This document shows positions 45,480 to 53,775 of a stretch of 64,000 nt of DNA, piece after piece; within the stretch, counting starts at the first letter, position 1; each line of letters begins with the position of its first letter. The position numbers and the translations under genes are program-made. The stretch covers positions 1 to 64,000 of the forward strand of contig NZ_JANFNY010000011.1 of assembly GCF_024437745.1 (NCBI RefSeq), written 5' to 3'. The stretch comes from Roseomonas sp. GC11. Its GTDB lineage: Bacteria; Pseudomonadota; Alphaproteobacteria; Acetobacterales; Acetobacteraceae. The notes under the pieces were generated by a model that worked only from the letters and a program-made list of their open reading frames with translations, was not told the origin of the DNA and ran no database searches.

Positions 45480-47162
45480 ATGCCTTTCCTGGATAGCCTG
45501 AGCATACGCGGCAAGATCCTCACAGCTTTTCTGGTCCTCCTGCTGTGCTTCTTTGGCCTTGGGGCTTTCGCCATCTCGCAGTTCAACAGGATGAGCGAGG
45601 CCGCCGAGGAAGTGGCGTCCGACTGGCTGCCGGCGAACAATGCCCTGAGCATGGTCAGCATCGAGTTCGAGCGCATCCGCTCGCGCCAGATCATGCTGCT
45701 GCTGCTGCCCCCCGATGACCCGAGCGGCCCCGCCGCCGTCCAGGCGAGCCAGCGCGATGTCGAGGCGGCGCTGGCGCGCTATGTCGGCATGGCCACCACC
45801 GATGCGGGGCGGCGGCTGGTCGGCACGGTGCGCGATGGCGTGAATGCCTATATGCGTCAGGTCGCCGCCAGCGTGGAGGCGCTGCGCCAGGGCAACCGCG
45901 AGCGCGCCCAGGCCATCATGGTGCGGGAAAGCCTGCCGATCTTCCTGGAGGCGCGCGAGATCATCCGCAAGGCCGCCGTCTTCCATGAGGAAGGCAGCCG
46001 CGCCAGCGTGATGGACAGCCAGAAGACATCGCGCGTCGCGCAGTGGAGCCTGGCGGCGGGGCTGCTCGTCACGGCCCTGGCGGGCGTGGTCATCGGCTTC
46101 TCGCTGGTGCGCAATGTGGCGGGGCCCGTGCTGGCCATGACGGCCGCCATGCGCCGCCTGGCGGACCGCGACTTCGCCGTGGCCATCCCCGGGCGGGAGC
46201 GGCGGGACGAGATCGGCGGCATGGCCCATGCGGTGCAGGTCTTCAGGGACAATATGGAAACCGCCGACCGCCTCTCCGCCGAGCAGGAGGCCATCCGCGC
46301 CCAGCGTGAGCAGCGCACCGCGCGGGTGGAAACCCTGGTCCGCGATTTCGAGCAGAAGGTGAGCGCCCTGGCGGGCAGCCTTGTCTCCACCTCCGGGCAG
46401 ATGGAAACCTCCGCCCGCAGCATGTCGGGCATGGCGCAGCAGACGGGGCGGCAGGCGACCGACGTGGCCAGCGCCGCCACCGAGGCCAGCCAGGGCGTGC
46501 AGACCGTGGCCGCCGCGACGGAGGAGCTTTCTGCCTCGATCAGCGAGATCAGCCGTCAGGTCGGGCAGGCGTCTTCCGTGGCCGAGCAGGCGGTGGCGCG
46601 CGCCCGGCAGACCGATGCCACCGTGCGCACCCTGGCCGATGGCGCCAGCCGGATCGGCGATGTGGTGGGCCTCATCACCTCCATCGCCGGCCAGACCAAC
46701 CTGCTCGCCCTCAACGCCACGATCGAGGCCGCCCGCGCCGGCGAGGCCGGCAAGGGCTTCGCCGTGGTGGCCAGCGAGGTGAAGAACCTCGCCAGCCAGA
46801 CCAGCCGGGCGACGGAGGAAATCGGCCAGCAGATCACCCAGATCCAGGCGGCGACGCAGGAGGCGGTGGCGGCCATCCAGGGCATCGCCGGCGCCATCAA
46901 CGACATGAGCGCCATCACCGTGACGATCGCCGCGGCGGTGGAGGAGCAGACGGCGGCGACGGGCGAGATCGCCCGCACCGTGCAGCGCACCGCCGAGGTC
47001 ACGGGTCAGGTGACACGCACCATCTTGTCCGTCAGCGAGAATGCCAACCGGACGGATGGCGAGGCCAATGCGGTGCTGTCCTCAGCGACGCAGCTCTCCC
47101 GCCAGTCCGGCGACCTGACCGGCACGGTGGGCCATTTCGTCAATCAGGTGCGCGCCGCCTGA
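45480..47162 (+). CDS. Methyl-accepting chemotaxis protein
   Basis: The 560-residue chemoreceptor has membrane helix 1 (about 13-33), a helical-bundle periplasmic sensor of the 4HB type (about 35-187), helix 2 (188-209), a HAMP domain (about 210-262) and a cytoplasmic signalling domain (about 300-555). The hairpin tip is [35 protein letters not shown], the CheA/CheW contact region. There is no C-terminal CheR-docking pentapeptide. An in-frame ATG three codons earlier (45471) is possible. No other chemotaxis genes are adjacent; the ligand is unknown. Confidence 0.92.
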   Translation: MPFLDSLSIRGKILTAFLVLLLCFFGLGAFAISQFNRMSEAAEEVASDWLPANNALSMVSIEFERIRSRQIMLLLLPPDDPSGPAAVQASQRDVEAALARYVGMATTDAGRRLVGTVRDGVNAYMRQVAASVEALRQGNRERAQAIMVRESLPIFLEAREIIRKAAVFHEEGSRASVMDSQKTSRVAQWSLAAGLLVTALAGVVIGFSLVRNVAGPVLAMTAAMRRLADRDFAVAIPGRERRDEIGGMAHAVQVFRDNMETADRLSAEQEAIRAQREQRTARVETLVRDFEQKVSALAGSLVSTSGQMETSARSMSGMAQQTGRQATDVASAATEASQGVQTVAAATEELSASISEISRQVGQASSVAEQAVARARQTDATVRTLADGASRIGDVVGLITSIAGQTNLLALNATIEAARAGEAGKGFAVVASEVKNLASQTSRATEEIGQQITQIQAATQEAVAAIQGIAGAINDMSAITVTIAAAVEEQTAATGEIARTVQRTAEVTGQVTRTILSVSENANRTDGEANAVLSSATQLSRQSGDLTGTVGHFVNQVRAA

Positions 47163-47170
47163 CCCGCCAG

Positions 47171-47196
47171 CCCCGCCCTTCCCCGGGCGGGGTTTT
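47171..47196 (+). terminator. Terminator after the chemoreceptor gene
   Basis: CCCCGCCC (47171-47178) pairs with 47185-47192 and is followed by TTTT. A family A palindrome lies five bases further on. Confidence 0.75.
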
Positions 47197-47200
47197 CCCA

Positions 47201-47237
47201 GAAAAAAGTTTTTTGGTTCTTTTTTCCAAAAAAGAAC
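47201..47237. repeat. Family A element, copy 6 (single palindrome)
   Basis: GAAAAAAGTTTTTTG precedes the 22-bp palindrome at 47216-47237. It lies between the convergent chemoreceptor and RraA-like genes, backing up the GC terminator at 47171. Confidence 0.8.
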
Positions 47238-47256
47238 CCTTTCTTTTCTTTCCTTC

Positions 47257-47922
47257 TTACTCCAGCCCGGCCAGCACCTTCGCCGTGGCCCCCGAGAGAT
47301 CGCCGAGCCTCGCGCCCCCGGCGACGCGCGCCTGGGTGACCAGACCGCGCTCCTGCCGGGCGATGGCGGTGCGGGCCTCGGCCTCCGCCTCGGCAGGCGG
47401 CAGGATGAGCACGCCGCTTTCGTCGCAGAGCACGGCATCGCCCGGCATCACCACCGTGCCGCCGATGGAGACCGGCACGTTCAGCCGCCCGCCGAGGTCG
47501 TAAATCCGCGTGGTGATGGGCGCCAGCCCCCGGCACCAGAGCGGGAATTCGCTGGCCTCGACCTCCTCGATATCGGTGCAGACGCCGTCCACCACGCCCG
47601 CCTTGGCGCCGGCGGCCTTGGCGGCCACGGTCACGCCGCCGCCCCAGCAGGCGTGGCGCGTGTCGCCCAGGCGGTCCACCACCAGGATATCACCCGGCCG
47701 CAGCAGGCCCAGCGCGTGGTGCAGCAGCGTCGAATCCGGCCCCGGGATCTGCACCGTCACCGCCGTGCCGGCGACGCGGCGGCGCAGCAGGCCCTGGATG
47801 CCGCTGTCGCAAAAGCCCCAGTGGCGCCAGTGGCCGACCGTCGCGGTCTCGGTCTTTTCCAGCAGCTCGATCACCTCGCCGCTGATCTGCGCGGGCATCG
47901 GCTCAATCACGTATTTCGGCAT
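47257..47922 (-). CDS. RraA-like / HMG-CHA aldolase family protein
   Basis: The 221-residue protein has the RraA fold: GTAVTVQIPGPDSTLLHHALGLLRPGDILVVDRLGDTRHACWGG and later GVVDGVCTDIEEV. Aldolase members of this family usually have DG-x-x-RD; here the Arg is replaced (DGVCTD), so metal-dependent aldolase/decarboxylase activity may be altered. True RraA (RNase E inhibitor) also lacks some of these residues. The start is the ATG directly after a TTG. It is divergent from a 2-hydroxyacid dehydrogenase 182 bases away. These two families often act together on hydroxy-oxoacids. Confidence 0.78.
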   Translation of the reverse strand: MPKYVIEPMPAQISGEVIELLEKTETATVGHWRHWGFCDSGIQGLLRRRVAGTAVTVQIPGPDSTLLHHALGLLRPGDILVVDRLGDTRHACWGGGVTVAAKAAGAKAGVVDGVCTDIEEVEASEFPLWCRGLAPITTRIYDLGGRLNVPVSIGGTVVMPGDAVLCDESGVLILPPAEAEAEARTAIARQERGLVTQARVAGGARLGDLSGATAKVLAGLE

Positions 47923-48104
47923 CAAACGCGCCTCATGGCGGGGGTGGAAAGAAGGGCGCCAGCATGGACAGGCCGCGCGCGGCGGGCAACCCGCCCCGCC
48001 GCGTGTTTCGCGAGGTGCCTTGCGGGATCAGCGATTTCTGCACAGGCTGCGGTGGACGCGGCCCCATGCCGTGCCGGAAACTGCAACCGGAACCGGACCT
48101 GCCC

Positions 48105-49070
48105 ATGACCCAGAAGATCGTCGTGCTCGACCCCATCACCGCGGAGACCGCGCGGCGCATGCGCGCGCTGCTGCCGCCGGGCATGGTGCTGGATCACGCG
48201 CTCAACCGCGACGCCGCGCATCTGCGGGAGATCGTGGCAGATGCGGATTTCCTGGTCTCCGGGCAGATCGCGGTGGATGCGGCGCTGCTGGCGGCGGCGG
48301 GCCGGGCGAAGCTGCTGCACAAATGGGGCGTGGGCGTCGACAATTTCGACCTGGAGGCCGCGCGCGCGCAGGGCGTGACGGTGGCGCGCACCACGGGCAG
48401 CAATGCCCTGCCGGTGGCCGAGTTCACGCTGGGGCTGATGATCGGCCTGCTGCGCAACCTGGCCTTCGGCCACCACACGCTGCGCGGCGGCGAATGGCGC
48501 ACCACCACCCTGCCGAAGCCGAGCTTCATGCTGACGGGCAAGACGGTGGGCATCATCGGCTATGGCGCGATCGGGCAGAATGTCGCGCGCCTGCTGGCGC
48601 CCTTCCAGTGCAGGATTCTCTACAACAAGACCCGCCCCCTGAGCGCGGAGCAGGAGGCGGAACAGGGTGTCCGCTTCGCCAGCGTGGCGGAGATTCTGGC
48701 GCAGAGCGATATCGTCTCGCTGCATTGCCCGATGACGCCGCAGACGGCGGGGCTGATCAACCGCGCCGCGCTGCAATCCATGAAGCGCAGCGCCGTGCTC
48801 ATCAACGTGGCGCGCGGCGGCGTGGTGGTGGAGGCCGATCTGGTCGCCGCGCTGGAAGCCAAGGAGATCATGGGCGCCGCCATGGACGTCTATGAGATGG
48901 AGCCGACGCCGGCCGAGAACCCCCTGCTGCGCTTCGACAATGTGGTGGCCACGCCGCATATCGCCGCGATGGCGGCGGATAATTTCGACAAGACCATCCT
49001 TCAGCTGTTCGGGAATATCGAGCGTTTCGCCAAGGGCGAGGGCGTGGCCGAGAATGATTTTGTTTGCTGA
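48105..49070 (+). CDS. D-isomer-specific 2-hydroxyacid dehydrogenase
   Basis: The 321-residue NAD(P)-dependent enzyme interconverts a 2-oxoacid and a D-2-hydroxyacid. The Rossmann motif is GKTVGIIGYGAIGQNVARLL. The catalytic Arg lies in INVARGGVV, Glu in MDVYEMEP and His in ATPHIAAMAADN. TTGSNALPVAEFTLGLMIGLLRN is the substrate-side helix. The start at MTQKIVVLD was chosen because the upstream extension is Pro/Arg-rich and lacks family resemblance. The substrate (phosphoglycerate, glyoxylate or other) is not assignable. A complete family A element follows its stop. Confidence 0.87.
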   Translation: MTQKIVVLDPITAETARRMRALLPPGMVLDHALNRDAAHLREIVADADFLVSGQIAVDAALLAAAGRAKLLHKWGVGVDNFDLEAARAQGVTVARTTGSNALPVAEFTLGLMIGLLRNLAFGHHTLRGGEWRTTTLPKPSFMLTGKTVGIIGYGAIGQNVARLLAPFQCRILYNKTRPLSAEQEAEQGVRFASVAEILAQSDIVSLHCPMTPQTAGLINRAALQSMKRSAVLINVARGGVVVEADLVAALEAKEIMGAAMDVYEMEPTPAENPLLRFDNVVATPHIAAMAADNFDKTILQLFGNIERFAKGEGVAENDFVC

Positions 49071-49076
49071 GAAAAA

Positions 49077-49195
49077 CTTCTTTTTCTGAAGAAAAAGAAG
49101 CAAAAAGACTTTCTTTCAGTTTGGCGTCCCGCCTCAGGCCAGAAGCGGGACGCCATCTGGAAAAAGTTTTTTGGTTCTTTTTTTCAAAAAAGAAC
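49077..49195. repeat. Family A palindromic element, complete copy 7
   Basis: It starts with palindrome 2 (49077-49100), then CAAAAAGACTTTCTTTCAG, GC arms GGCGTCCCGCCTC and GCGGGACGCC, CTGGAAAAAGTTTTTTG, and palindrome 1 (49174-49195). It fills the whole gap between the convergent dehydrogenase (ends 49070) and PCC-domain gene (ends 49198). Orientation is opposite to copies 1 and 5. Confidence 0.87.
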
Positions 49196-49197
49196 GC

Positions 49198-50016
49198 TTA
49201 GATTCTTTCCAGATAGCCTTCAAACGTCATGCACACCGCATTCTCGCCCGGCTCCGGCAGCCCTTCGGCGATGCGCCCTTGATGATCGACGGCGAGGAGG
49301 CGGAGTTCCGCCACTTCGCTGTCCCGCACCAGCACTTCGGTGGCGGGGGCGTCGAGGCCGGGGCCGCCCCGGAAGCGCGCCCCCACCAGGCTGCCCACGC
49401 CGCCGCGCAGCCGCGCCCCCGCCCAGCCCAGCCGCGCGCAGGCGGCGCGCAGGGCGGTGCTGAAATCCTCGTTGGGCTGGATTTTGACAAGGGCGGCATT
49501 CCCGCTGGCGTCCGGGTTTCCTTCAGGCTGGAACAGGGAAAAATTCGTCTCCGCATCGGCGCGCACGGTGAAGGACGCGCCCTCGACCACCCAGGCGCTG
49601 GCCTCGGCCGGGGCGGCCAGCAGGGTGTCGTGCGGCAGGAGATGGCCAGCATGGCGGCGGCCGCCGGCATCGGTCCAGACGGCGTGCAGATGGGTGAAGG
49701 GCTCGCCCTCGCGTTCGCCCAGGGTGGCGTTGATCTGCTCCGCCACCACCTCGCCCTCCGGCGCATGGGTGGCGGAGTAATAGGCGGCGTGGCGCGCATC
49801 GGTGGCGAGGGCGGGGATGACGTAGCGCAGCGGCCCGAGCCGCACCCCGCGCAGCACCGCCACGCCGCCGCGATGCCCCCGGGCGCGCAGGGCGCCGGTG
49901 AGGGCGGCGTTGAGCGTCAGCCCGGCCGGCAGCGCCAGGGTGAGGCCCAGGCCCCGCCCCGGCAGCAGGGTGAGGCGCTCCGCCGCCGCCGGGCCGGGCT
50001 GGCGCAGGCGCCTCAC
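49198..50016 (-). CDS. Protein with two tandem PCC (DUF296) domains
   Basis: The 272-residue protein starts at a GTG that overlaps the acyl-CoA ligase stop (GTGA). Residues of about 12-150 resemble the PCC/DUF296 fold (LLPGRGLGLTLALPAGLTL..., GEPFTHLHAVWTDAGGRRHAGHLLPHDTL, with clustered His residues typical of the trimeric PCC metal site). Residues of about 165-272 look like a second, more degenerate PCC unit (KIQPNEDFSTALRAACARLGWAGARLRGGVGSL). PCC proteins lack a settled enzymatic role. Its place at the end of a thiolase/ligase operon hints at a role in acyl metabolism. Confidence 0.72.
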   Translation of the reverse strand: MRRLRQPGPAAAERLTLLPGRGLGLTLALPAGLTLNAALTGALRARGHRGGVAVLRGVRLGPLRYVIPALATDARHAAYYSATHAPEGEVVAEQINATLGEREGEPFTHLHAVWTDAGGRRHAGHLLPHDTLLAAPAEASAWVVEGASFTVRADAETNFSLFQPEGNPDASGNAALVKIQPNEDFSTALRAACARLGWAGARLRGGVGSLVGARFRGGPGLDAPATEVLVRDSEVAELRLLAVDHQGRIAEGLPEPGENAVCMTFEGYLERI

Positions 50017-51623
50017 GCCGCGTGCTCCCGCGCCAGGGGCAGCAGGCCCTGGCGTTCCAGCTCCTGCCGCACCAGGGCCTTGGTGATCTTGCCATAGCCG
50101 GATTTCGGCAGGCTCTCCTGCACGAAGACATGGCGCGGCAGCTTGTAGCGGGCCAGCCGCTCGCCCAGGAAGGCGAGCAGCGCCGGCACATCCAGCGCCT
50201 GCCCCGGCGCGGGGACGCAGACGGCCACGCCGACCTCGCCCCAGAGCGGGTCCGGCACGCCCAGCACCGCGCATTCCACGAGGCCGGGGAAGGCCAGGAT
50301 CTTCTCCTCGATCTCACGCGGATAGATGTTGGAGCCGCCGGAGATATACATGTCCGAGGCGCGGCCGGTGATGGAGAGGAAGCCCTCCGCATCCATGTGG
50401 CCGAGATCGCCGGTGCGGAACCAGCCATCGCGGAAGCTTTCCGCATTGGCCTTGGGGTTCTGCCAGTAGCCGGCGAAGACGGCGGGGCCGCAGACGCAGA
50501 TCTCGCCGCTCTCCCCCGCCGCCACGGGGCGGCCCTCGGGGTCCTGGATCTGCACCATCATCCCCGTGCGCTCGAAGCCGCAGGTGCCGATGCGCGCCTC
50601 CGGCCCATCCTCCGCGTGGTGCAGGGCGGGGGGGAGGACGGTGATGGCGCCCGTCACCTCGCCCAGGCCGAAATACTGCACCAGCACGGGGCCGAGTGCG
50701 GCCAGGGCACGCTTCTGGTCCTCCCGGTACATCGGCGCGCCGGCATAGATGACATGGCGCAGGGAGCGGTGGTCATGCGCCGCGCGGGCCGGGTGCTCGA
50801 CCAGCAGCTTCAGGATGGTCGGCACGGTGAACATGTTGGTGACGCGGTGGCGCTCGACCAGCGCCCAGGCCTCGGCCGGGTCCAGCCGCTCGCCCTCCGG
50901 CAGGATGGTGGCGGCGCCGCGCGCCACCTGGGTCAGCGCATGCACCCCGGCGCCGTGCGAGAGCGGCGCCACCACCAGGGAGACATCGGCCTCCGTCGTG
51001 CCCGGCAGCAGGTCGCAGAGATGGTTGGTGATGACGAAGGCCATCTGCCCATGCGTCAGCACCGCCGCCTTGGGCCGCCCGGTGGTGCCGGAGGTGTAGA
51101 AGAACCAGCAGGGGTCATTGTATTCCACATCGGCATCGGCGAGGGGCGCGCGCGCCTCGGCGGCGATCCAGGCTTCCAGCCCGTCCCCGTTCTCTGCCGG
51201 CTCTGGCCCCGCGATCCAGGCGAAGGCGGCCAGATCGGGCCGCGCCGCGCGCACCGCCGCCGCGTGCTCCGGGCAATCCGCCTGGCAGAGGAAGGCGCGG
51301 GCGCCGGACTGCTCCGCCATGTAGGTGATGTCCCCCGGCATCAGGCGGACATTGGTGGGCACGAAGACGGCGCCGAGGCGGAAGGCGGCGAACATGATCT
51401 CCAGGATCTCAGGCCCGTTCTTCGCGTGGACGAGGATGCGGTCCCCCTTCACGATGCCGCGCCGGGCCAGGGCGCGGGCGAGGGCGGAGACGCGCCCGTC
51501 CATCTCCACCCAGCTCCAGGCGCGGCGGCCGCGGATCACCGCCGGGGCGCGCGGGAAGCGCCGGGCCGCGCGGGTGAGGAAATAGGCGAGGTTGGGCACG
51601 CGCTGCGTCGCCGGCTGCATCAT
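50013..51623 (-). CDS. AMP-dependent acyl-CoA synthetase (acid--CoA ligase)
   Basis: The 536-residue adenylate-forming enzyme activates a carboxylic acid to its CoA thioester. The P-loop-like motif is FYTSGTTGRPKAAVLTHG. The hinge is WFRTGDLGHMDAEGFLSITGRASDMYISGGSNIYPREIEE. The C-terminal catalytic Lys lies in LPKSGYGKITK, where the usual PRT is LPKS. The substrate is probably the acid imported by the TRAP transporter across the shared promoter region. It overlaps the thiolase gene by four bases (ATGA). Confidence 0.9.
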   Translation of the reverse strand: MMQPATQRVPNLAYFLTRAARRFPRAPAVIRGRRAWSWVEMDGRVSALARALARRGIVKGDRILVHAKNGPEILEIMFAAFRLGAVFVPTNVRLMPGDITYMAEQSGARAFLCQADCPEHAAAVRAARPDLAAFAWIAGPEPAENGDGLEAWIAAEARAPLADADVEYNDPCWFFYTSGTTGRPKAAVLTHGQMAFVITNHLCDLLPGTTEADVSLVVAPLSHGAGVHALTQVARGAATILPEGERLDPAEAWALVERHRVTNMFTVPTILKLLVEHPARAAHDHRSLRHVIYAGAPMYREDQKRALAALGPVLVQYFGLGEVTGAITVLPPALHHAEDGPEARIGTCGFERTGMMVQIQDPEGRPVAAGESGEICVCGPAVFAGYWQNPKANAESFRDGWFRTGDLGHMDAEGFLSITGRASDMYISGGSNIYPREIEEKILAFPGLVECAVLGVPDPLWGEVGVAVCVPAPGQALDVPALLAFLGERLARYKLPRHVFVQESLPKSGYGKITKALVRQELERQGLLPLAREHAA

Positions 51624-52792
51624 CGGGTCCGCTCCAGGATCGAGACGTAATTGGCCACCGCCGCGCCGCCCATGTTGAAGACGGCGCCAAGCTTCGGCGC
51701 GGGCAGCTGCATCGCCCCCGCCTCGCCGCAGAGCTGCATGGCGGCGATGGCGTGCATGGAGACGCCGGTGGCGCCGATCGGGTGGCCCTTCGCCTTCAGC
51801 CCGCCGGAGCGGTTCACCGGCAGGGCGCCCCCGGCGAAGGGAATGCCCTCCTCCAGCACGCGGTGGCCCTGGCCGGGGGCGGCGAGGCCCATCGCCTCGT
51901 ATTCGATCAGCTCGGCGATGGTGAAGCAGTCATGCGTCTCGACGAAGCTGAGATCGCCCACCCGCACCCCTGCCTCCTCATAGGCGCGCAGCCAGGCGCG
52001 GCGGGCGCCCTCGAAGCCCAGCGGATCGCGGCGGGCGAGGGGGAGGAGGTCATTGGCCTGGGCGCGGGCGCGGAAGCGGATGGCGCGGGAGAGGCTGGCC
52101 GCCGTCTCCGCATCCGCCAGCACCAGCGCCGCCGCGCCATCGGAGACGAGGGAGCAGTCCGTCCGCCGCAGCGGCCCGGCCACATAGGGATTTTTCTCGG
52201 AGACCGTGTTGCAGAAATCGAAGCCGAGATCCCGGCGCATCTGGGCGAAGGGGTTGTCCACGCCGTTGCGGTGGTTCTTGGCGGCGATGCGGGCGAGGGC
52301 GGCGCTGCGGTCGCCATGGCGCTGGAAATAGGCTTCGGCGATGCGGCCGAAGATGCCGGCGAAGCCGCCGGAGACCTCCGCTTCCTCCCTGCGGTAGCAG
52401 GCACTCAGAAGAATCTCGCCGACCTCCGGTGTGGGGGTGGCGGTCATTTTCTCCGCCCCCACCACCAGGGCGATGCGGCCGCGCCCGCTCTCGATGAAGT
52501 CCAGCGCGCCATAGAGCGCGGCGGAGCCGGTGGCGCAGGCATTCTCGAAGCGGGTGGCGGGGGTATGCGCCAGGGCGGGCTCGCCCAGCGCCACCAGCGC
52601 GGCCTCGAAGCCCTGGCGGGAGAAGCCGTTGTTGTAGACGCCCACGGTGATGGCATCGACATCGCGCGCCTCCACCCCGGCATGGCGCAGCGCCGCGCCG
52701 GTGACGCGGGCCATCAGGCTTTCCACATCGGGGTCTTCCAGCCGGCCGAAGGGCGTATGGGCCCAGCCGATGATCGCGGCGCTCTGTCTCAT
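51620..52792 (-). CDS. Thiolase family protein (SCP-x/acetyl-CoA acetyltransferase type)
   Basis: The 390-residue enzyme cleaves or forms beta-ketoacyl-CoA. The nucleophile Cys lies in RFENACATGSAAL. VETHDCFTIAELIEYEAMG and GGLKAKGHPIGATGVSMH supply the other catalytic His/Cys region, in the form seen in SCP-x-type thiolases. It is the second gene of the leftward arm and overlaps iclR by four bases. Together with the ligase and the dehydrogenase of the rightward arm it suggests a beta-oxidation-like route. Confidence 0.87.
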   Translation of the reverse strand: MRQSAAIIGWAHTPFGRLEDPDVESLMARVTGAALRHAGVEARDVDAITVGVYNNGFSRQGFEAALVALGEPALAHTPATRFENACATGSAALYGALDFIESGRGRIALVVGAEKMTATPTPEVGEILLSACYRREEAEVSGGFAGIFGRIAEAYFQRHGDRSAALARIAAKNHRNGVDNPFAQMRRDLGFDFCNTVSEKNPYVAGPLRRTDCSLVSDGAAALVLADAETAASLSRAIRFRARAQANDLLPLARRDPLGFEGARRAWLRAYEEAGVRVGDLSFVETHDCFTIAELIEYEAMGLAAPGQGHRVLEEGIPFAGGALPVNRSGGLKAKGHPIGATGVSMHAIAAMQLCGEAGAMQLPAPKLGAVFNMGGAAVANYVSILERTR

Positions 52793-53625
52793 GGGGGTTT
52801 CCTCTCCTGATCCTTGCGCGCCGCGGGGCGGTCGGCGCGGGGTTTGCCGAAGTCGCGCAGGCGCGCCTCCAGCCGCGTGGCTTCCTCGCGCAGCAGGGCG
52901 GCGAGCTCCGGCTGCCGCTCCGGCCCCAGCCGGCTTTCGATGGCGGCGAGGGAGAGGGCGGCCACCGGCTCCCCCGCCGCGTCGCGCACGGCGACGCCGA
53001 TGCCCCAGGAATGCGCGACCACCAGCCCGGGGTTGATGGCGTATCCGGCGGCCCGCGCCCCGGCCAGCAGGGCGCGCAGCCGCTCCGGCCTGTGCTGGGG
53101 ATAGGCTTCCGCGAGGAGGGGGGCGTTGCGCGCCATCACCTCCTCCGCCTCGGCCTCCGGCAGGGCGGCGAGCAGGGCGAGCCCGGCGCCGCCGACGCCG
53201 AGCGGGTGGCGCATGCCCGCCGCCAGCACATGGGTGCGGACGGGGAAGGGCCCTTCCTCCCGGTGCAGGCAGACGCTGAAGAGATCGCGGCGGACGCTGA
53301 GGAAGGCGGTGTCGCCGCTGGCCTGGGCGAGGCGGGCGAGGCCATCGCGCGCCAGGCGGTGGATGCCGAAGCGGTCCGCCGCCAGGGTGCCGAGGACGTA
53401 GCTTTCCGGCCCCAGATGGTAGCGGCGGCTCTGCGGGTCCTGCTCCACCAGCCCGCCGCGGATGAGGGCGAGCAGCAGGCGGCGCGCGGTCGGGCGGTTG
53501 AGGCCGCTGGCCTGCACCAGCCCGGCCAGCCCCATGCCTTCCGCCCCGCCGGCGACGAGCTTCAGCAGCGCGATGCCGCGCTCCAGGCTCTGCGCGCCGG
53601 CGGCCTTTGCCGCGGCACTGTCCAC
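52789..53625 (-). CDS. IclR family transcriptional regulator
   Basis: The 278-residue regulator has an N-terminal helix-turn-helix (SLERGIALLKLVAGGAEGMGLAGLVQASGLNRPTARRLLLALIRGGLVEQ) and an effector-binding domain from about residue 90. The start is taken as GTG (VDSAAAKAAG), eight bases after AAGAGG; there is no ATG in a sensible position upstream. The start codon lies inside one of two identical 15-bp palindromic operators, which points to direct autorepression. It likely controls both divergent arms. Confidence 0.85.
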   Translation of the reverse strand: MDSAAAKAAGAQSLERGIALLKLVAGGAEGMGLAGLVQASGLNRPTARRLLLALIRGGLVEQDPQSRRYHLGPESYVLGTLAADRFGIHRLARDGLARLAQASGDTAFLSVRRDLFSVCLHREEGPFPVRTHVLAAGMRHPLGVGGAGLALLAALPEAEAEEVMARNAPLLAEAYPQHRPERLRALLAGARAAGYAINPGLVVAHSWGIGVAVRDAAGEPVAALSLAAIESRLGPERQPELAALLREEATRLEARLRDFGKPRADRPAARKDQERKPP

Positions 53626-53634
53626 GATATGGAC
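53620..53634. promoter_or_regulatory. IclR operator 1, overlapping the iclR start codon
   Basis: GTCCACGATATGGAC is an inverted repeat of GTCCA/TGGAC with a five-base centre. It covers the iclR start codon (complement of 53623-53625). An identical copy lies 96 bases away. Confidence 0.7.
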
Positions 53635-53715
53635 CTCTTGCTTCGTTTCCTCGCGGGCGATGATAGATAGTTTACGCGGGGCCGCAATTGGCTTTAGGTT
53701 TATGTCCAATAAAGC

Positions 53716-53730
53716 GTCCACGATATGGAC
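53716..53730. promoter_or_regulatory. IclR operator 2, upstream of the TRAP operon
   Basis: GTCCACGATATGGAC is identical to the site at 53620 and in the same orientation; similarity extends several bases further (TTGC). It lies 46 bases before the TRAP binding-protein start. A half site, GTCCA, occurs at 53704. The region 53640-53710 between the copies is AT-richer and should contain both promoters. Confidence 0.7.
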
Positions 53731-53775
53731 TTGTTGCGCCGGCCGGGGCCGGGGCAATGGGAGGGAACGAATCCA

